Below, piece by piece: positions 8,554 through 17,096 of a stretch of DNA of 64,000 bases; position 1 is the stretch's first letter; each line of letters opens with the position of its first letter. The notes beneath the pieces were generated by a model. It was not told the origin of the DNA. It searched no databases and was given only the letters and a program-made list of their open reading frames with translations. Position numbers and translations under genes: made by a program. This stretch comes from Taibaiella lutea (GTDB taxonomy: Bacteria; Bacteroidota; Bacteroidia; Chitinophagales; Chitinophagaceae), in contig NZ_VWSH01000003.1 in assembly GCF_008629695.1 (NCBI RefSeq), forward strand, positions 124,001 to 188,000. The letters run 5' to 3'.

Positions 8554-8602
8554 TTAACCTCCCCTCATTCCCCTCCTTTGGAGGGGAATGAGGGGAGGTT
8601 AA
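8554..8602. repeat. Perfect 23-bp inverted repeat with 3-nt loop
   Basis: The arms 8554-8576 and 8580-8602 are exact reverse complements around TTT. The arms are built from CCTCCCCTCATTCCCCTCC. Just upstream lie two smaller hairpins, GTAACC-TATC-GGTTAC (8504-8519) and CCCC-AAA-GGGG (8519-8529). The element fills the space between the aminopeptidase and the S46 peptidase. It lacks a T-tract on either side, so it looks more like a dispersed REP-type element than a standard terminator. Confidence 0.85.
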
Positions 8603-8653
8603 CAACCTAAACACATACGAAACATTTTTAAATAATAAAACAACACAACTTTT

Positions 8654-10804
8654 ATGAAGAAAATTCTATTGAGTTTCATCGCCACAATGACCTTTTTTGG
8701 GTTGAAAGCTGATGAAGGTATGTGGATTCCGATGCTGATCGGGAAGAACTATGAAGAAATGCAGCGATTAGGCCTGAAGCTTACTGCAGATGATTTGTAC
8801 AATGCCAATCATTCCAGCCTTAAAGATGCCATCGTTCAGTTTGGCGGCGGATGTACTGCGGAAATGATTTCTGCATCCGGCCTGTTGATTACAAACCATC
8901 ACTGTGGTTACGGAAGCATTGCCGATGTCAGCACAGTAGAACACAACTATCTGGAAAATGGTTTCTGGGCCAAGCGCATGGACGAAGAAATTCCTGCTCC
9001 CGGCCTTACCGTAAAGTTCCTGGTACGCATGGAAGATGTCACTAATGACATGAACAAAGCGAACGTCGGCACTACCGAGGATAAGAAGAAAAAGTCATTT
9101 GACAAGATGAAAGATGCTCTGGAAAAGAAGGCTGCTGAAAACGGTAAATATACTGCTGTTGTTACGCCTTATTTCAACGGCAATCAATACATCCTGCTGG
9201 TGTATCAGATTTATACCGATGTTCGTCTGGTAGGTACGCCGCCAAAGGCTTTGGGTAAATATGGCGGTGATACGGACAACTGGATGTGGCCACGTCATAC
9301 TGCCGATTTCTCTATGTTCCGCGTATATGCGGATGCCAATAATAATCCTGCAGCTTTCTCCAAAACCAATGTACCCTATAAGCCAAAGAAATTTTTGCCT
9401 GTAAGCATCGGCGGTGTGAAGGAAGCGGACTATACGATGATTATGGGTTATCCCGGCCGAACCAATCGTTATGAAACATCTTATGGTGTTGACTTATCGA
9501 TCAATGAGCTGAATCCTTCTATCGTTAAGATACGCGATATGCGCCTTACTATTATGCGTGGTTATATGCGCAAAGATGCGGGCGTTAACCTGAAGCTTGC
9601 TTCTACTTACGCCAAGATTGCCAATTACTGGAAGTATTTCATAGGGCAGACAGAACAGTTGAAGAGACTGAATGTTATTGACGAAAAGCAGCAACAGGAA
9701 ACCAATTTCACTGATTGGGCGAAAGCTAACAACAGTGATTATAACGGACTGATGTCAAGATTCAGCAAGCTTTATGTGGATTACAAGCCTTATGCCAAGC
9801 AAAGCATTTATTTCACAGAATGCTTCAAAGGTTCTGCATTGGCGGCCCTTGCTTCAAAAACAGATACCTTGTATCAATTGTTGTCTGATAAAAAATCTAC
9901 GCCTATTGCTATTTCCAATGCAGTACAGGCTTTGAAGAAAGCACGTAAAGAAACCATGAAAGAGTTTGTGGCGGCTCCGGAGCAGGAAATATTTGCACGC
10001 ACGGCAGAGATGTATTACAAGGATATACCTCAAAGCCAGCAACCGGACATCTTCCAGAAATTCATTTTCAAGCAGTTTGGAAGCAATGACTGGACCAAGA
10101 CTTTCAATGACTTTGCAAACTATACTTTCCTGAATACTTTCTTATTGGATGATGTTAAGTTTGAAAACTTCTGCAGCAATCCTTCACTGGATAAAATGAA
10201 TGCTGACCCGGCCATTCAGTACGCGCTTAGCTTCACCAAGAATTACAATGATAATTACAAACCTATCGTTGATGCGTTCAACAAGAACAAAGGCGAGTTA
10301 GCTAAAACTTATATCAAAGGACTGATGGAAATGAACAAAGGAAAAATGTTCTATCCTGATGCAAACAGCACGATGCGTATTTCTTACGGAACCGTTGGCG
10401 GGTACCGCCCGCAGGATGCCGTTAATTACGATTATTATACAACGATTGATGGCCTTCTGGCTAAATACAAACCTAATGATTATGAGTTCGGCCTTCCGGA
10501 TGATTTCTTAACGCTTTGCAAGAATAAGGACTATGGCCGCTATGCAAATGAAAAAGGTGAACTGGTAACATGTTTCCTTACCAATAATGACATCACCGGT
10601 GGTAATAGCGGAAGCCCTGTTATCAATGCAAACGGTTCTTTGTTAGGCCTTGCGTTTGACGGCAACTGGGAAGCCATGAGCGGCGATATTGCTTTCGACA
10701 AAAAGTATAAGAAGACGATAGTGGTTGATATACGTTTTGTAATGTGGTTGATTGATAAGTATGGTGGTGCGCAGAATCTGATTAATGAAATGGTAGTTCA
10801 GTAA
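8654..10804 (+). CDS. S46 family dipeptidyl-peptidase, DPP7-like
   Basis: 716 residues, the family length. A periplasmic serine exopeptidase that releases dipeptides. A signal peptide covers about residues 1-19. The catalytic triad regions are visible: His in TNHHCGYG (82-83), Asp in the GDTDNWMWPRHTADF region, and Ser652 in GGNSGSPV. The residue that sets specificity lies 18 positions after the serine; here it is Gly670 (LAFDGNWEAMSGD), as in DPP7, which prefers hydrophobic P1 residues. The Asp/Glu-specific DPP11 has Arg there. The stop codon touches a 66-bp palindrome. Confidence 0.95.
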   Translation: MKKILLSFIATMTFFGLKADEGMWIPMLIGKNYEEMQRLGLKLTADDLYNANHSSLKDAIVQFGGGCTAEMISASGLLITNHHCGYGSIADVSTVEHNYLENGFWAKRMDEEIPAPGLTVKFLVRMEDVTNDMNKANVGTTEDKKKKSFDKMKDALEKKAAENGKYTAVVTPYFNGNQYILLVYQIYTDVRLVGTPPKALGKYGGDTDNWMWPRHTADFSMFRVYADANNNPAAFSKTNVPYKPKKFLPVSIGGVKEADYTMIMGYPGRTNRYETSYGVDLSINELNPSIVKIRDMRLTIMRGYMRKDAGVNLKLASTYAKIANYWKYFIGQTEQLKRLNVIDEKQQQETNFTDWAKANNSDYNGLMSRFSKLYVDYKPYAKQSIYFTECFKGSALAALASKTDTLYQLLSDKKSTPIAISNAVQALKKARKETMKEFVAAPEQEIFARTAEMYYKDIPQSQQPDIFQKFIFKQFGSNDWTKTFNDFANYTFLNTFLLDDVKFENFCSNPSLDKMNADPAIQYALSFTKNYNDNYKPIVDAFNKNKGELAKTYIKGLMEMNKGKMFYPDANSTMRISYGTVGGYRPQDAVNYDYYTTIDGLLAKYKPNDYEFGLPDDFLTLCKNKDYGRYANEKGELVTCFLTNNDITGGNSGSPVINANGSLLGLAFDGNWEAMSGDIAFDKKYKKTIVVDIRFVMWLIDKYGGAQNLINEMVVQ

Positions 10805-10869
10805 TAAATAATCAAAATACAAGCGTCCGACACCTTAAGGTGTCGGACGCTTGTATTTTGATTATTTAT
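10804..10869. repeat. 66-bp perfect palindrome between convergent genes
   Basis: The two 33-nt arms (10804-10836 and 10837-10869) are exact reverse complements with no spacer. The GC-rich core is AAGCGTCCGACACCTT plus its complement, with AT-rich outer parts. It begins on the last base of the S46 stop codon and ends 21 bases before the stop of the convergent lipoprotein gene, so it could terminate transcription in both directions. Confidence 0.95.
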
Positions 10870-10890
10870 CTCAACCAAATGAATAATTAT

Positions 10891-11286
10891 TTAAGGTACC
10901 ACTTTCAAACTAAAATTATAAATTTTAGCTTCAGTTGAAGCACTTTTAAATTCTAATGCCAACTGATATATTTCTCCAACAGGTGCATTAGCTGCATGAA
11001 ATCCAATGCTAGTTGCGAAGTCAGGAGTTCCAACAATGTATGAGTTTTCAAGCACAATATGCGTTGATAAGACACCCCTCACTTGCATTTTTACTTCTTC
11101 TGCTGTTCCTGTTAAACGAGAAATTGATATTGGCATTGAAATACTATCTTTGGATGACATTGTTAGATCATGTACACCTTCTACAGAATAAGTAAATGTT
11201 TCAACTTTTGGTTCCTCCTTTTTCGAGCAAGAAAAAATAAATATTGATACTATTGATACTATTAATACAAATAAGAATGTCTTCAT
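10891..11286 (-). CDS. Small lipoprotein, function unknown
   Basis: 131 residues from the ATG at 11286, which gives a textbook lipoprotein signal (MKTFLFVLIVSIVSIFIFSC, Cys at about 20). The frame is open 16 codons further upstream, but that adds polar residues before the signal. The mature part is beta-rich (for example VEGVHDLTMSSKDSISMPIS, then GTAEEVKMQVRGVL) with no recognised family; an immunoglobulin-like fold is possible. It is AT-richer than its neighbours and sits beside a long gene-free stretch, so it may be a recent insertion. Confidence 0.65.
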   Translation of the reverse strand: MKTFLFVLIVSIVSIFIFSCSKKEEPKVETFTYSVEGVHDLTMSSKDSISMPISISRLTGTAEEVKMQVRGVLSTHIVLENSYIVGTPDFATSIGFHAANAPVGEIYQLALEFKSASTEAKIYNFSLKVVP

Positions 11287-11901
11287 TTTTTTAAAATTTT
11301 CTGCAATGTAAGAAAATTTATATAGGCTAAACAAGGCACTAAAAAATCATTTAATAATAATTTATCAGGCAGACAATCACAATAAATTCCTCTTAAATGG
11401 CGATTTTTATCCTCTATTTTTTTTGTATTCAGATACATATTCATCACTTTTAGCAGTGCATTGAAATCGCCCATTTATTGTACCTTGAGTATAAGTAAAG
11501 TGATATGCTTTACTTTCTTTGGCTTAAGCACATTTGCAACAGTATTAAAAAGAATGCATTACTTACGGTAATAATATCTCTTTTTCTGGGAAATATTACT
11601 AAACTGAAGACATAGTATATATTCTAGAGGCCCCATGGGCTTTCAGAATCATAACTTTGATTATGATATAATTTCTATTATAAAAAATATGGTTTCCGAT
11701 TCTGAACCAGTATCCCATTCTTCCGTCTTATTGCTTCTGTTTTAACAAATATTGTATTTTACAGCAGTAGCAATATTGCTGTTTTTCAACATTTTATGTG
11801 TAAATTGGGAAATATAATTACTATGTTATCTAATCTGTTTTTCTAAACTTTTTGTGTAAACAATTGTATTTATAATAACAATCAAAACCAATCATTAAAT
11901 C
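11287..11901. other. Gene-free AT-rich stretch upstream of dps
   Basis: No convincing gene here. A 63-codon minus-strand frame at 11283-11474 overlaps the lipoprotein signal region and has no recognisable features. Small hairpins are present: AAGTAAAG-N7-CTTTACTT at 11493-11515 and ATCATAA-N6-TTATGAT near 11648-11667. The region next to dps contains a TTTTTG and a TATTTATA that could serve as a weak promoter. Confidence 0.5.
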
Positions 11902-12420
11902 ATGGCAACAACAACCAAAACAAAAGCCACGACTGCTGAAAGTAAGGAAACCAATATCGGCATTGTGGAGTCCAACAAACAATCAGTAGCCGATGAGTTG
12001 AACAAACTTCTTTCCGATGAATTTGTTCTTTATACCAAGACAAGAAAATTTCACTGGAATGTGGAAGGGGCGCAATTCCATGACCTGCATCTCTTTTTTG
12101 AGAAACAATACAATCAGCTTGCGCTTATCATTGATGAAGTTGCCGAACGTGTAAGAAAACTGGGACATTATGCTTTAGGTTCGATGAAGCATTACCTGAA
12201 AGAAGCCTCTTTGCTGGAAAATGAAGACAAGGCCAATACTGCTGAAAGCATGTTGCAGGAATTACTGGATGACCATGAAACTATTATAAGGCGTTTACGT
12301 TCTGATATTGAAAAGTTTCAGGATAAATATAAAGATGCGGGCAGCGCAGATTTCATTACGGGATTGGTAGAACAACATGAAACAATGGCCTGGATGCTGC
12401 GGGCTACCGCTAAAAGATAA
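11902..12420 (+). CDS. dps: Dps family ferritin-like DNA-protection protein
   Basis: 172 residues. Dps proteins form dodecamers that oxidise and store iron with peroxide and bind DNA. The inter-subunit ferroxidase residues are all present and fall on the E. coli numbers: H51 in KFHWNVEG, H63 in HDLH, D78 and E82 in IIDEVAERV. The N-terminal 30 residues are Lys/Thr-rich (TTTKTKATTAESKE), the kind of flexible tail that binds DNA in other Dps proteins. It stands alone with a long upstream region, as expected for a stress-regulated gene. Confidence 0.94.
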   Translation: MATTTKTKATTAESKETNIGIVESNKQSVADELNKLLSDEFVLYTKTRKFHWNVEGAQFHDLHLFFEKQYNQLALIIDEVAERVRKLGHYALGSMKHYLKEASLLENEDKANTAESMLQELLDDHETIIRRLRSDIEKFQDKYKDAGSADFITGLVEQHETMAWMLRATAKR

Positions 12421-12563
12421 AACAATAAGGTTGTTTTATTGTTGAATTGCAAAAATTGCTTTCTTGATGTGCGAACCATTTGCATTTGATTATAAAGGAT
12501 GAAAAACAATTAAACCATAGAACAATTAAACCATTTAAATTATCATTACCTAAAACTAAGACA

Positions 12564-12893
12564 ATGGCAGATATACAAGATATGAACGAACACCCGAGAT
12601 TTGCAACCGTGACGGAAGCTATGGCATGGCTGGAATCGAAGGGATATACTTATGATTTCAATCTTGATAATGATTGCATAAGTTACGACGGAGGTCAGAA
12701 GAGACTGAATCCTGAGGATTTCAATATTGATATGATGTTCCGTTTTGAAGGGGCAACAGACCCGGGCGATGAGAACATCGTTTACGCTATTTCATCGGGA
12801 ACACATGATGTAAAGGGTATCCTCATGAATGCTTTCGGGGTGTATTCCGACCCGATATCAGATAAGATGATAAAGAAACTGGCTACGCATTAA
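12564..12893 (+). CDS. Small conserved Bacteroidota protein, function unknown
   Basis: 109 residues from the ATG at 12564; the longer frame from 12480 adds a low-quality extension, so the internal start is preferred. Recognisable features are a helix ([20 protein letters not shown]), [39 protein letters not shown] and [12 protein letters not shown]. Similar proteins are often labelled phosphoribosylpyrophosphate synthetase in databases, but none of that enzyme's PRPP-binding motifs are present here, so the label should not be carried over. It lies 143 bp after dps and is followed by a structured repeat and a terminator. Confidence 0.7.
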   Translation: MADIQDMNEHPRFATVTEAMAWLESKGYTYDFNLDNDCISYDGGQKRLNPEDFNIDMMFRFEGATDPGDENIVYAISSGTHDVKGILMNAFGVYSDPISDKMIKKLATH

Positions 12894-12995
12894 ACCGTAG
12901 TCTTTTGTTAAGAATAGGTGGAGCCGCATATATTTTGCGGCTTTATCTATTTTCAGGAAACATATTATGGCTCATCATCCCTTCCCCCTTCATCT

Positions 12996-13155
12996 CGTCA
13001 TCTCGACCCGAGTGTTTTAATGAAGCGATAGCGGAATTAAAACACGAAGCGGAGAGATCTCCCGGGGCTGAGTTAACTCAACGCTTGGGAGATCTCTCCG
13101 CTCCATAAAAATCACTTGCTGTCGCTGCGTGATTTTTATTCCGGTCGAGATGACG
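12996..13155. repeat. Cloverleaf-like structured intergenic element (outer stem plus three hairpins)
   Basis: An outer inverted repeat (CGTCATCTCGACC at 12996-13008, GGTCGAGATGACG at 13143-13155) encloses three consecutive hairpins. These are GTGTTTTAAT/ATTAAAACAC (13012-13045), GCGGAGAGATCTCCC/GGGAGATCTCTCCGC (13049-13063 and 13087-13101) and ATAAAAATCAC/GTGATTTTTAT (13105-13139). All stems are perfect. The arrangement suggests a dispersed non-autonomous element rather than a terminator. Confidence 0.85.
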
Positions 13156-13170
13156 GGGTAATAATAATAA

Positions 13171-13203
13171 GAGAGGCACATGGTGTTGTGCCTCTCCTTT
13201 TTT
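13171..13203. terminator. Terminator between convergent genes
   Basis: GAGAGGCACA and TGTGCCTCTC form a 10-bp stem with a 6-nt loop, followed by CTTTTTT on the plus strand. It would end transcription of the small gene at 12564. The minus-strand side has an interrupted T run and may serve pruA. Confidence 0.75.
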
Positions 13204-13220
13204 ATAATGTAAACAAAGCC

Positions 13221-14846
13221 TTATTGATGAAAAGGATAACGATAATTCGTTACCGGAACATAAGTTTCTTTGATAGTACGTGCGCTCAACCAACGGAATA
13301 AGTTCAGGATAGAACCTGCTTTATCATTCGTACCGGAAGCTCTTGCTCCGCCAAAAGGTTGCTGGCCCACTACTGCGCCGGTCGGCTTATCGTTGATATA
13401 GAAATTACCTGCTGCATTTACTAATTTCTTAGTCAGGAATTCAATAACGTTGCGGTCTTGTGCAAAGATAGCTCCCGTTAATGCGTAACCTGATGTATGG
13501 TCAACTTTGTCTAAGATACCTTCCCAATTATCGGCATCATAAACGTGGATAGTCAATACCGGTCCGAATAATTCATCGCACATCGTAACATAATCCGGCG
13601 TTTTTGCTTCGATTACTGTCGGCTCGATGAAATAACCTTTTGACTTGTCGTAAGAACCACCGTGAATAATTTCGGCATCTGCACTACCCTTCACGCCATC
13701 AATGTATTTCACTAAGCCATCAAAAGATTTTTCGTCGATAACTGCATTGATGAAATTGCTGAAATCATCAACGACACCCATTTTCAATGTCTTCAATTCG
13801 GCAATGAACTTGGTTTTTGCTTCTTCGGCAATATTGGATGGCAAATAAACTCTTGAAGCAGCAGAACATTTTTGCCCCTGATATTCAAAAGCGCCACGAA
13901 CCATATTGGCAACTACTGAATCTACATTAGCAGAAGGATGCGCAAAGATGAAATCCTTACCACCGGTTTCACCTACAATGCGTGGATAAGTTTTGTATTT
14001 CGCAATGTTATTACCGATGGTCTTCCACATTTGCTGGAACACACCTGTAGAACCTGTGAAGTGTACACCTGCAAAATCAGGATGCGCAAAACAGATATCG
14101 CCAACTACTGGTCCGCTTGTATATACCAGGTTGATAACGCCATCAGGCAATCCTGCTTCTTTCAGTATTTCCATGAAAACAGAAGCAGAATAAATTTGTG
14201 TGTTGGCAGGTTTCCAAACTACTACGTTTCCGCACATGGCGGCAGAGGTAGGTAAGTTACCGCCAATCGCTGTAAAGTTGAAAGGCGTAACGGCCAATAC
14301 GAAACCTTCCAATGCGCGGTATTCCATACGGTTGTTGAAACCTTCAGGAGAAATAGGTTGCTGGCTGTAAATCTGGCTTAAGAAGTGAACATTGAAACGC
14401 AGGAAATCTATCAATTCACATGCGCTGTCAATCTCGGCCTGAAATGCATTTTTACTTTGTCCCAACATCGTAGCAGCATTCATCCTGAAACGATATTTGT
14501 TTGCCAGTAATTCGGCGGCTTTCATAAAAACGGCAGCACGATGTTCCCAGCTTGTATTTGCCCAGCTTTCTCTTGCAGCAAGTGCAGCAGCAATCGCATC
14601 TTTCACATGGCTTTCATCGCCGGCATGAAACTGACCCAATACATGCGCCAATTCATGAGGCGGACGGATTTCTTTTGTGTTACCACTGCGTACTTCCTGT
14701 CCGTTGATATACATCGGAATGTCTCTTTGCTGCGCTTTCAATTCAGCTAAAGCAGCTTTCAATTGTTTTGCATCTTCCGAACCCGGTGCATAACTGCGAA
14801 CCGGTTCATTTTTCGGCTCGGCAAAATAAAAATATCCGTTATTCAT
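13221..14846 (-). CDS. pruA: L-glutamate gamma-semialdehyde dehydrogenase (1-pyrroline-5-carboxylate dehydrogenase)
   Basis: 541 residues. It oxidises glutamate semialdehyde to glutamate with NAD+, the second step of proline catabolism. It is an aldehyde dehydrogenase with catalytic Cys327 (EYQGQKCSAASR) and general base Glu293 (VGETGGKDF); VTPFNFTAIGGN is the cofactor-binding region. The length and the N-terminal FAEPKNEPVRSYAPGS match the single-domain, mitochondrial-type P5CDH common in Bacteroidota. No proline dehydrogenase is adjacent. An exact minus-strand -7 box (TATCTTTG, 14886-14879) lies 33 bp upstream of the ATG. Confidence 0.95.
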   Translation of the reverse strand: MNNGYFYFAEPKNEPVRSYAPGSEDAKQLKAALAELKAQQRDIPMYINGQEVRSGNTKEIRPPHELAHVLGQFHAGDESHVKDAIAAALAARESWANTSWEHRAAVFMKAAELLANKYRFRMNAATMLGQSKNAFQAEIDSACELIDFLRFNVHFLSQIYSQQPISPEGFNNRMEYRALEGFVLAVTPFNFTAIGGNLPTSAAMCGNVVVWKPANTQIYSASVFMEILKEAGLPDGVINLVYTSGPVVGDICFAHPDFAGVHFTGSTGVFQQMWKTIGNNIAKYKTYPRIVGETGGKDFIFAHPSANVDSVVANMVRGAFEYQGQKCSAASRVYLPSNIAEEAKTKFIAELKTLKMGVVDDFSNFINAVIDEKSFDGLVKYIDGVKGSADAEIIHGGSYDKSKGYFIEPTVIEAKTPDYVTMCDELFGPVLTIHVYDADNWEGILDKVDHTSGYALTGAIFAQDRNVIEFLTKKLVNAAGNFYINDKPTGAVVGQQPFGGARASGTNDKAGSILNLFRWLSARTIKETYVPVTNYRYPFHQ

Positions 14847-15135
14847 TTGTAAGAAATTGTTTTAAGATTTTGGAAGCGCAAAGATAAATATTAATTATGG
14901 AAGGGAAGAATAGGGCGAAACAAATCGGGTATTCGGAATGTCTATAAAGTTGTTGCCTGCACCATCAAACCATAAAATTGCCTTAAATCCTACGTTATCA
15001 AGAAAAAAGCCCCGTTCTCAAAAACGAATCAAACAGCATCATTTTTCATCATATATTCGTATTTACAGGTAACCGGTAAAACAATTCAGCTCTTCAATTA
15101 CCATCAATTAAGTCATCATTTAACCACCAAGCATC

Positions 15136-16860
15136 ATGACAAAGAAATTATTTTGTTTCATTCCGATGTTAATGTTTATAACATTAACCAACTTTGCGCA
15201 AAGTCCATCCTTTACTTCCTTTATTCATAGCGGCGACAGTTGTTTATCGAATACTCCTGAACATTTGATACGCGTTTACGGTTCAGTTACCAATGCGGAT
15301 AACGCCATGGATATAACCATATATTGGGGCGATGGGACATCAATAAATCCACAAATAATTTTTTCTACAGGTCTTCCTCCAAGTGCAATATTTTATCCTT
15401 CCCATACTTATTTACTGCCGGGAATATATACAGCCATCGCTGTTTTGTTCGATGCTAACGGAGATCCGGTTGATAGTAGTCAATTAACCATAAATGCATT
15501 TTGTCATTCTGTTATGGGTAAAGTTTACAAACGAAATGATGCAAATTGTGCTTTTGACCCTGGCACTGACAATCTTCTTAATATTTTTCAAAAGATAGAG
15601 GTTAGGAAAAACAATATACCGATTGATACTTTTGTTGCAAATTCACAATATCATTATAGCATTCCTCAAGTAGATTTCACATCTGAATTTAGCTTTCATC
15701 CATTAAATACGTCAGATTATCAACAAGTTTGCCCGGGTGTTAACAGTCCCTATAAAGTAAGGTTAGATACACTTAATGGTTTGAATAACAATATGGATTA
15801 TGCTTATGAATGTAACGCAACAGCTTCTCCGGATCTATTTGTGTATATGTCGGGTTATCTCAGGTTTGTCAATAATTCTTCTTTAACCATCACTACCGGC
15901 AATCTATCGTGTACGCCACAAAATGGGACAGTAACATTGAATATCGATCCACAATATACTTATTACACTGCATCTTTAACTCCTGCAAGCGTCAACGGAC
16001 AAACTGTTACATGGAATCTAACCAACCTTTCCGGCAATAATTATCCACATATTTCTGTAATACTTCACCCTGCTGATACATTAACACCCGGCGATACTTC
16101 ATGTCATACAGTATCAATTACTCCAATTGCAGGAGATATAAATGTAGCGAACAACACTTACACTTTCTGCGATACCATTCATGCATCTTATGACCCTAAT
16201 GAGAAAAAAGTTTCTCCTATGGGAGATATTGCCGCAGGACAACTATTAACCTATACAATCAATTTTGAAAACCTTGGAAACGATACTGCTTTCAATATTC
16301 ACATCGTTGATACGCTTTCGGCTAACGTTGATCCGAGCTCTTTTGAAATTATTGCAAGTTCCCATCATGTCAATACCGATTTGTTTGATTACGGTACAAC
16401 CAAAATTGTAAAATTTGAATTTAACAATATCAATCTTGAAGACAAAGACCATCCTGATGGCAATAAGGGATTTGTGATGTATAGGGCAAAAGCAAAAAGC
16501 AATCTGGTTGCAGGCAGTGAAGTGAAAAACACGGCTCATGTCTTTTTTGACATTAATCCTGCTATTGTAACAAATACAGTTTCCAATAAAATTCCGATTC
16601 CTAACGGAATCAAAGAAGTTGGCAAATATGACGGATTAAAAATCTATCCTAATCCTGCAAAGAGTATGGTAACTATTGAAAATAAAGACGGGCTTTTCAA
16701 TCAGGTAAAAATATTTAACGCAATTGGTCAGGTGATTAAGGAAGTAGCCTTAAAAAATGGGATTAATAAAGTAGATGTGTCAGCAATGAATGCAGGTATT
16801 TATTACTTGATCATTAACGGAAATAATGGCGCGCGTTCTATAAAGTTTGTGAAACTGTAA
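15136..16860 (+). CDS. T9SS-secreted protein with PKD-like and conserved repeat (DUF11-like) domains and type A sorting domain
   Basis: 574 residues. A signal peptide ends at about 21 (LTNFAQ). Residues about 30-115 resemble a PKD domain (TIYWGDGTSINP, HTYLLPGIYTAIAVL). Residues about 350-480 carry the YDPNEKKVSP, LLTYTINFENLGND, FNIHIVDTLS pattern seen in Bacteroidota conserved-repeat domains. The last ~75 residues are a type A T9SS C-terminal domain (LKIYPNPAKSMVTIEN, IFNAIGQVIKEV, NAGIYYLIING). It is therefore exported through the Sec and type IX systems and attached to the surface or released. The last domain is nearly the same as that of the next gene. Confidence 0.88.
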   Translation: MTKKLFCFIPMLMFITLTNFAQSPSFTSFIHSGDSCLSNTPEHLIRVYGSVTNADNAMDITIYWGDGTSINPQIIFSTGLPPSAIFYPSHTYLLPGIYTAIAVLFDANGDPVDSSQLTINAFCHSVMGKVYKRNDANCAFDPGTDNLLNIFQKIEVRKNNIPIDTFVANSQYHYSIPQVDFTSEFSFHPLNTSDYQQVCPGVNSPYKVRLDTLNGLNNNMDYAYECNATASPDLFVYMSGYLRFVNNSSLTITTGNLSCTPQNGTVTLNIDPQYTYYTASLTPASVNGQTVTWNLTNLSGNNYPHISVILHPADTLTPGDTSCHTVSITPIAGDINVANNTYTFCDTIHASYDPNEKKVSPMGDIAAGQLLTYTINFENLGNDTAFNIHIVDTLSANVDPSSFEIIASSHHVNTDLFDYGTTKIVKFEFNNINLEDKDHPDGNKGFVMYRAKAKSNLVAGSEVKNTAHVFFDINPAIVTNTVSNKIPIPNGIKEVGKYDGLKIYPNPAKSMVTIENKDGLFNQVKIFNAIGQVIKEVALKNGINKVDVSAMNAGIYYLIINGNNGARSIKFVKL

Positions 16861-16890
16861 TTTATGGTCCATTGTTTTCATACAAAAATA

Positions 16891-16917
16891 AATGGGGTGG
16901 CCAAAAGCTACCCCATT
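16891..16917. terminator. Candidate terminator hairpin
   Basis: AATGGGGTGGC and GCTACCCCATT pair (one G-T wobble) around CAAAA, 30 bases after the preceding stop. No T-tract follows, so it may stabilise the mRNA 3' end rather than terminate. Confidence 0.5.
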
Positions 16918-17096
16918 CCTTATGTGCCATGCCTTTAAATTTAAATATCTGAATTAGTATAAAAGCAGTAAAATAATTCAAAGTAAACAGATGCGCGATG
17001 TATAGTTCAGAATTTTATTTTCCTTCCGGATAAGGGTATTTTAATTTTTTGACCTCTTAGGTATATTCTCACAAATCATTAAAAAACAACAACCTT

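Noticed and set aside
11283-11474. 63-codon minus-strand frame upstream of the lipoprotein
   Set aside because: Overlaps the start of the lipoprotein gene and has no recognisable features or promoter.
12480-12563. Extended N-terminus for the small conserved protein
   Set aside because: The added 28 residues are Lys/Asn-rich and unlike the family; the internal ATG at 12564 gives the expected start.
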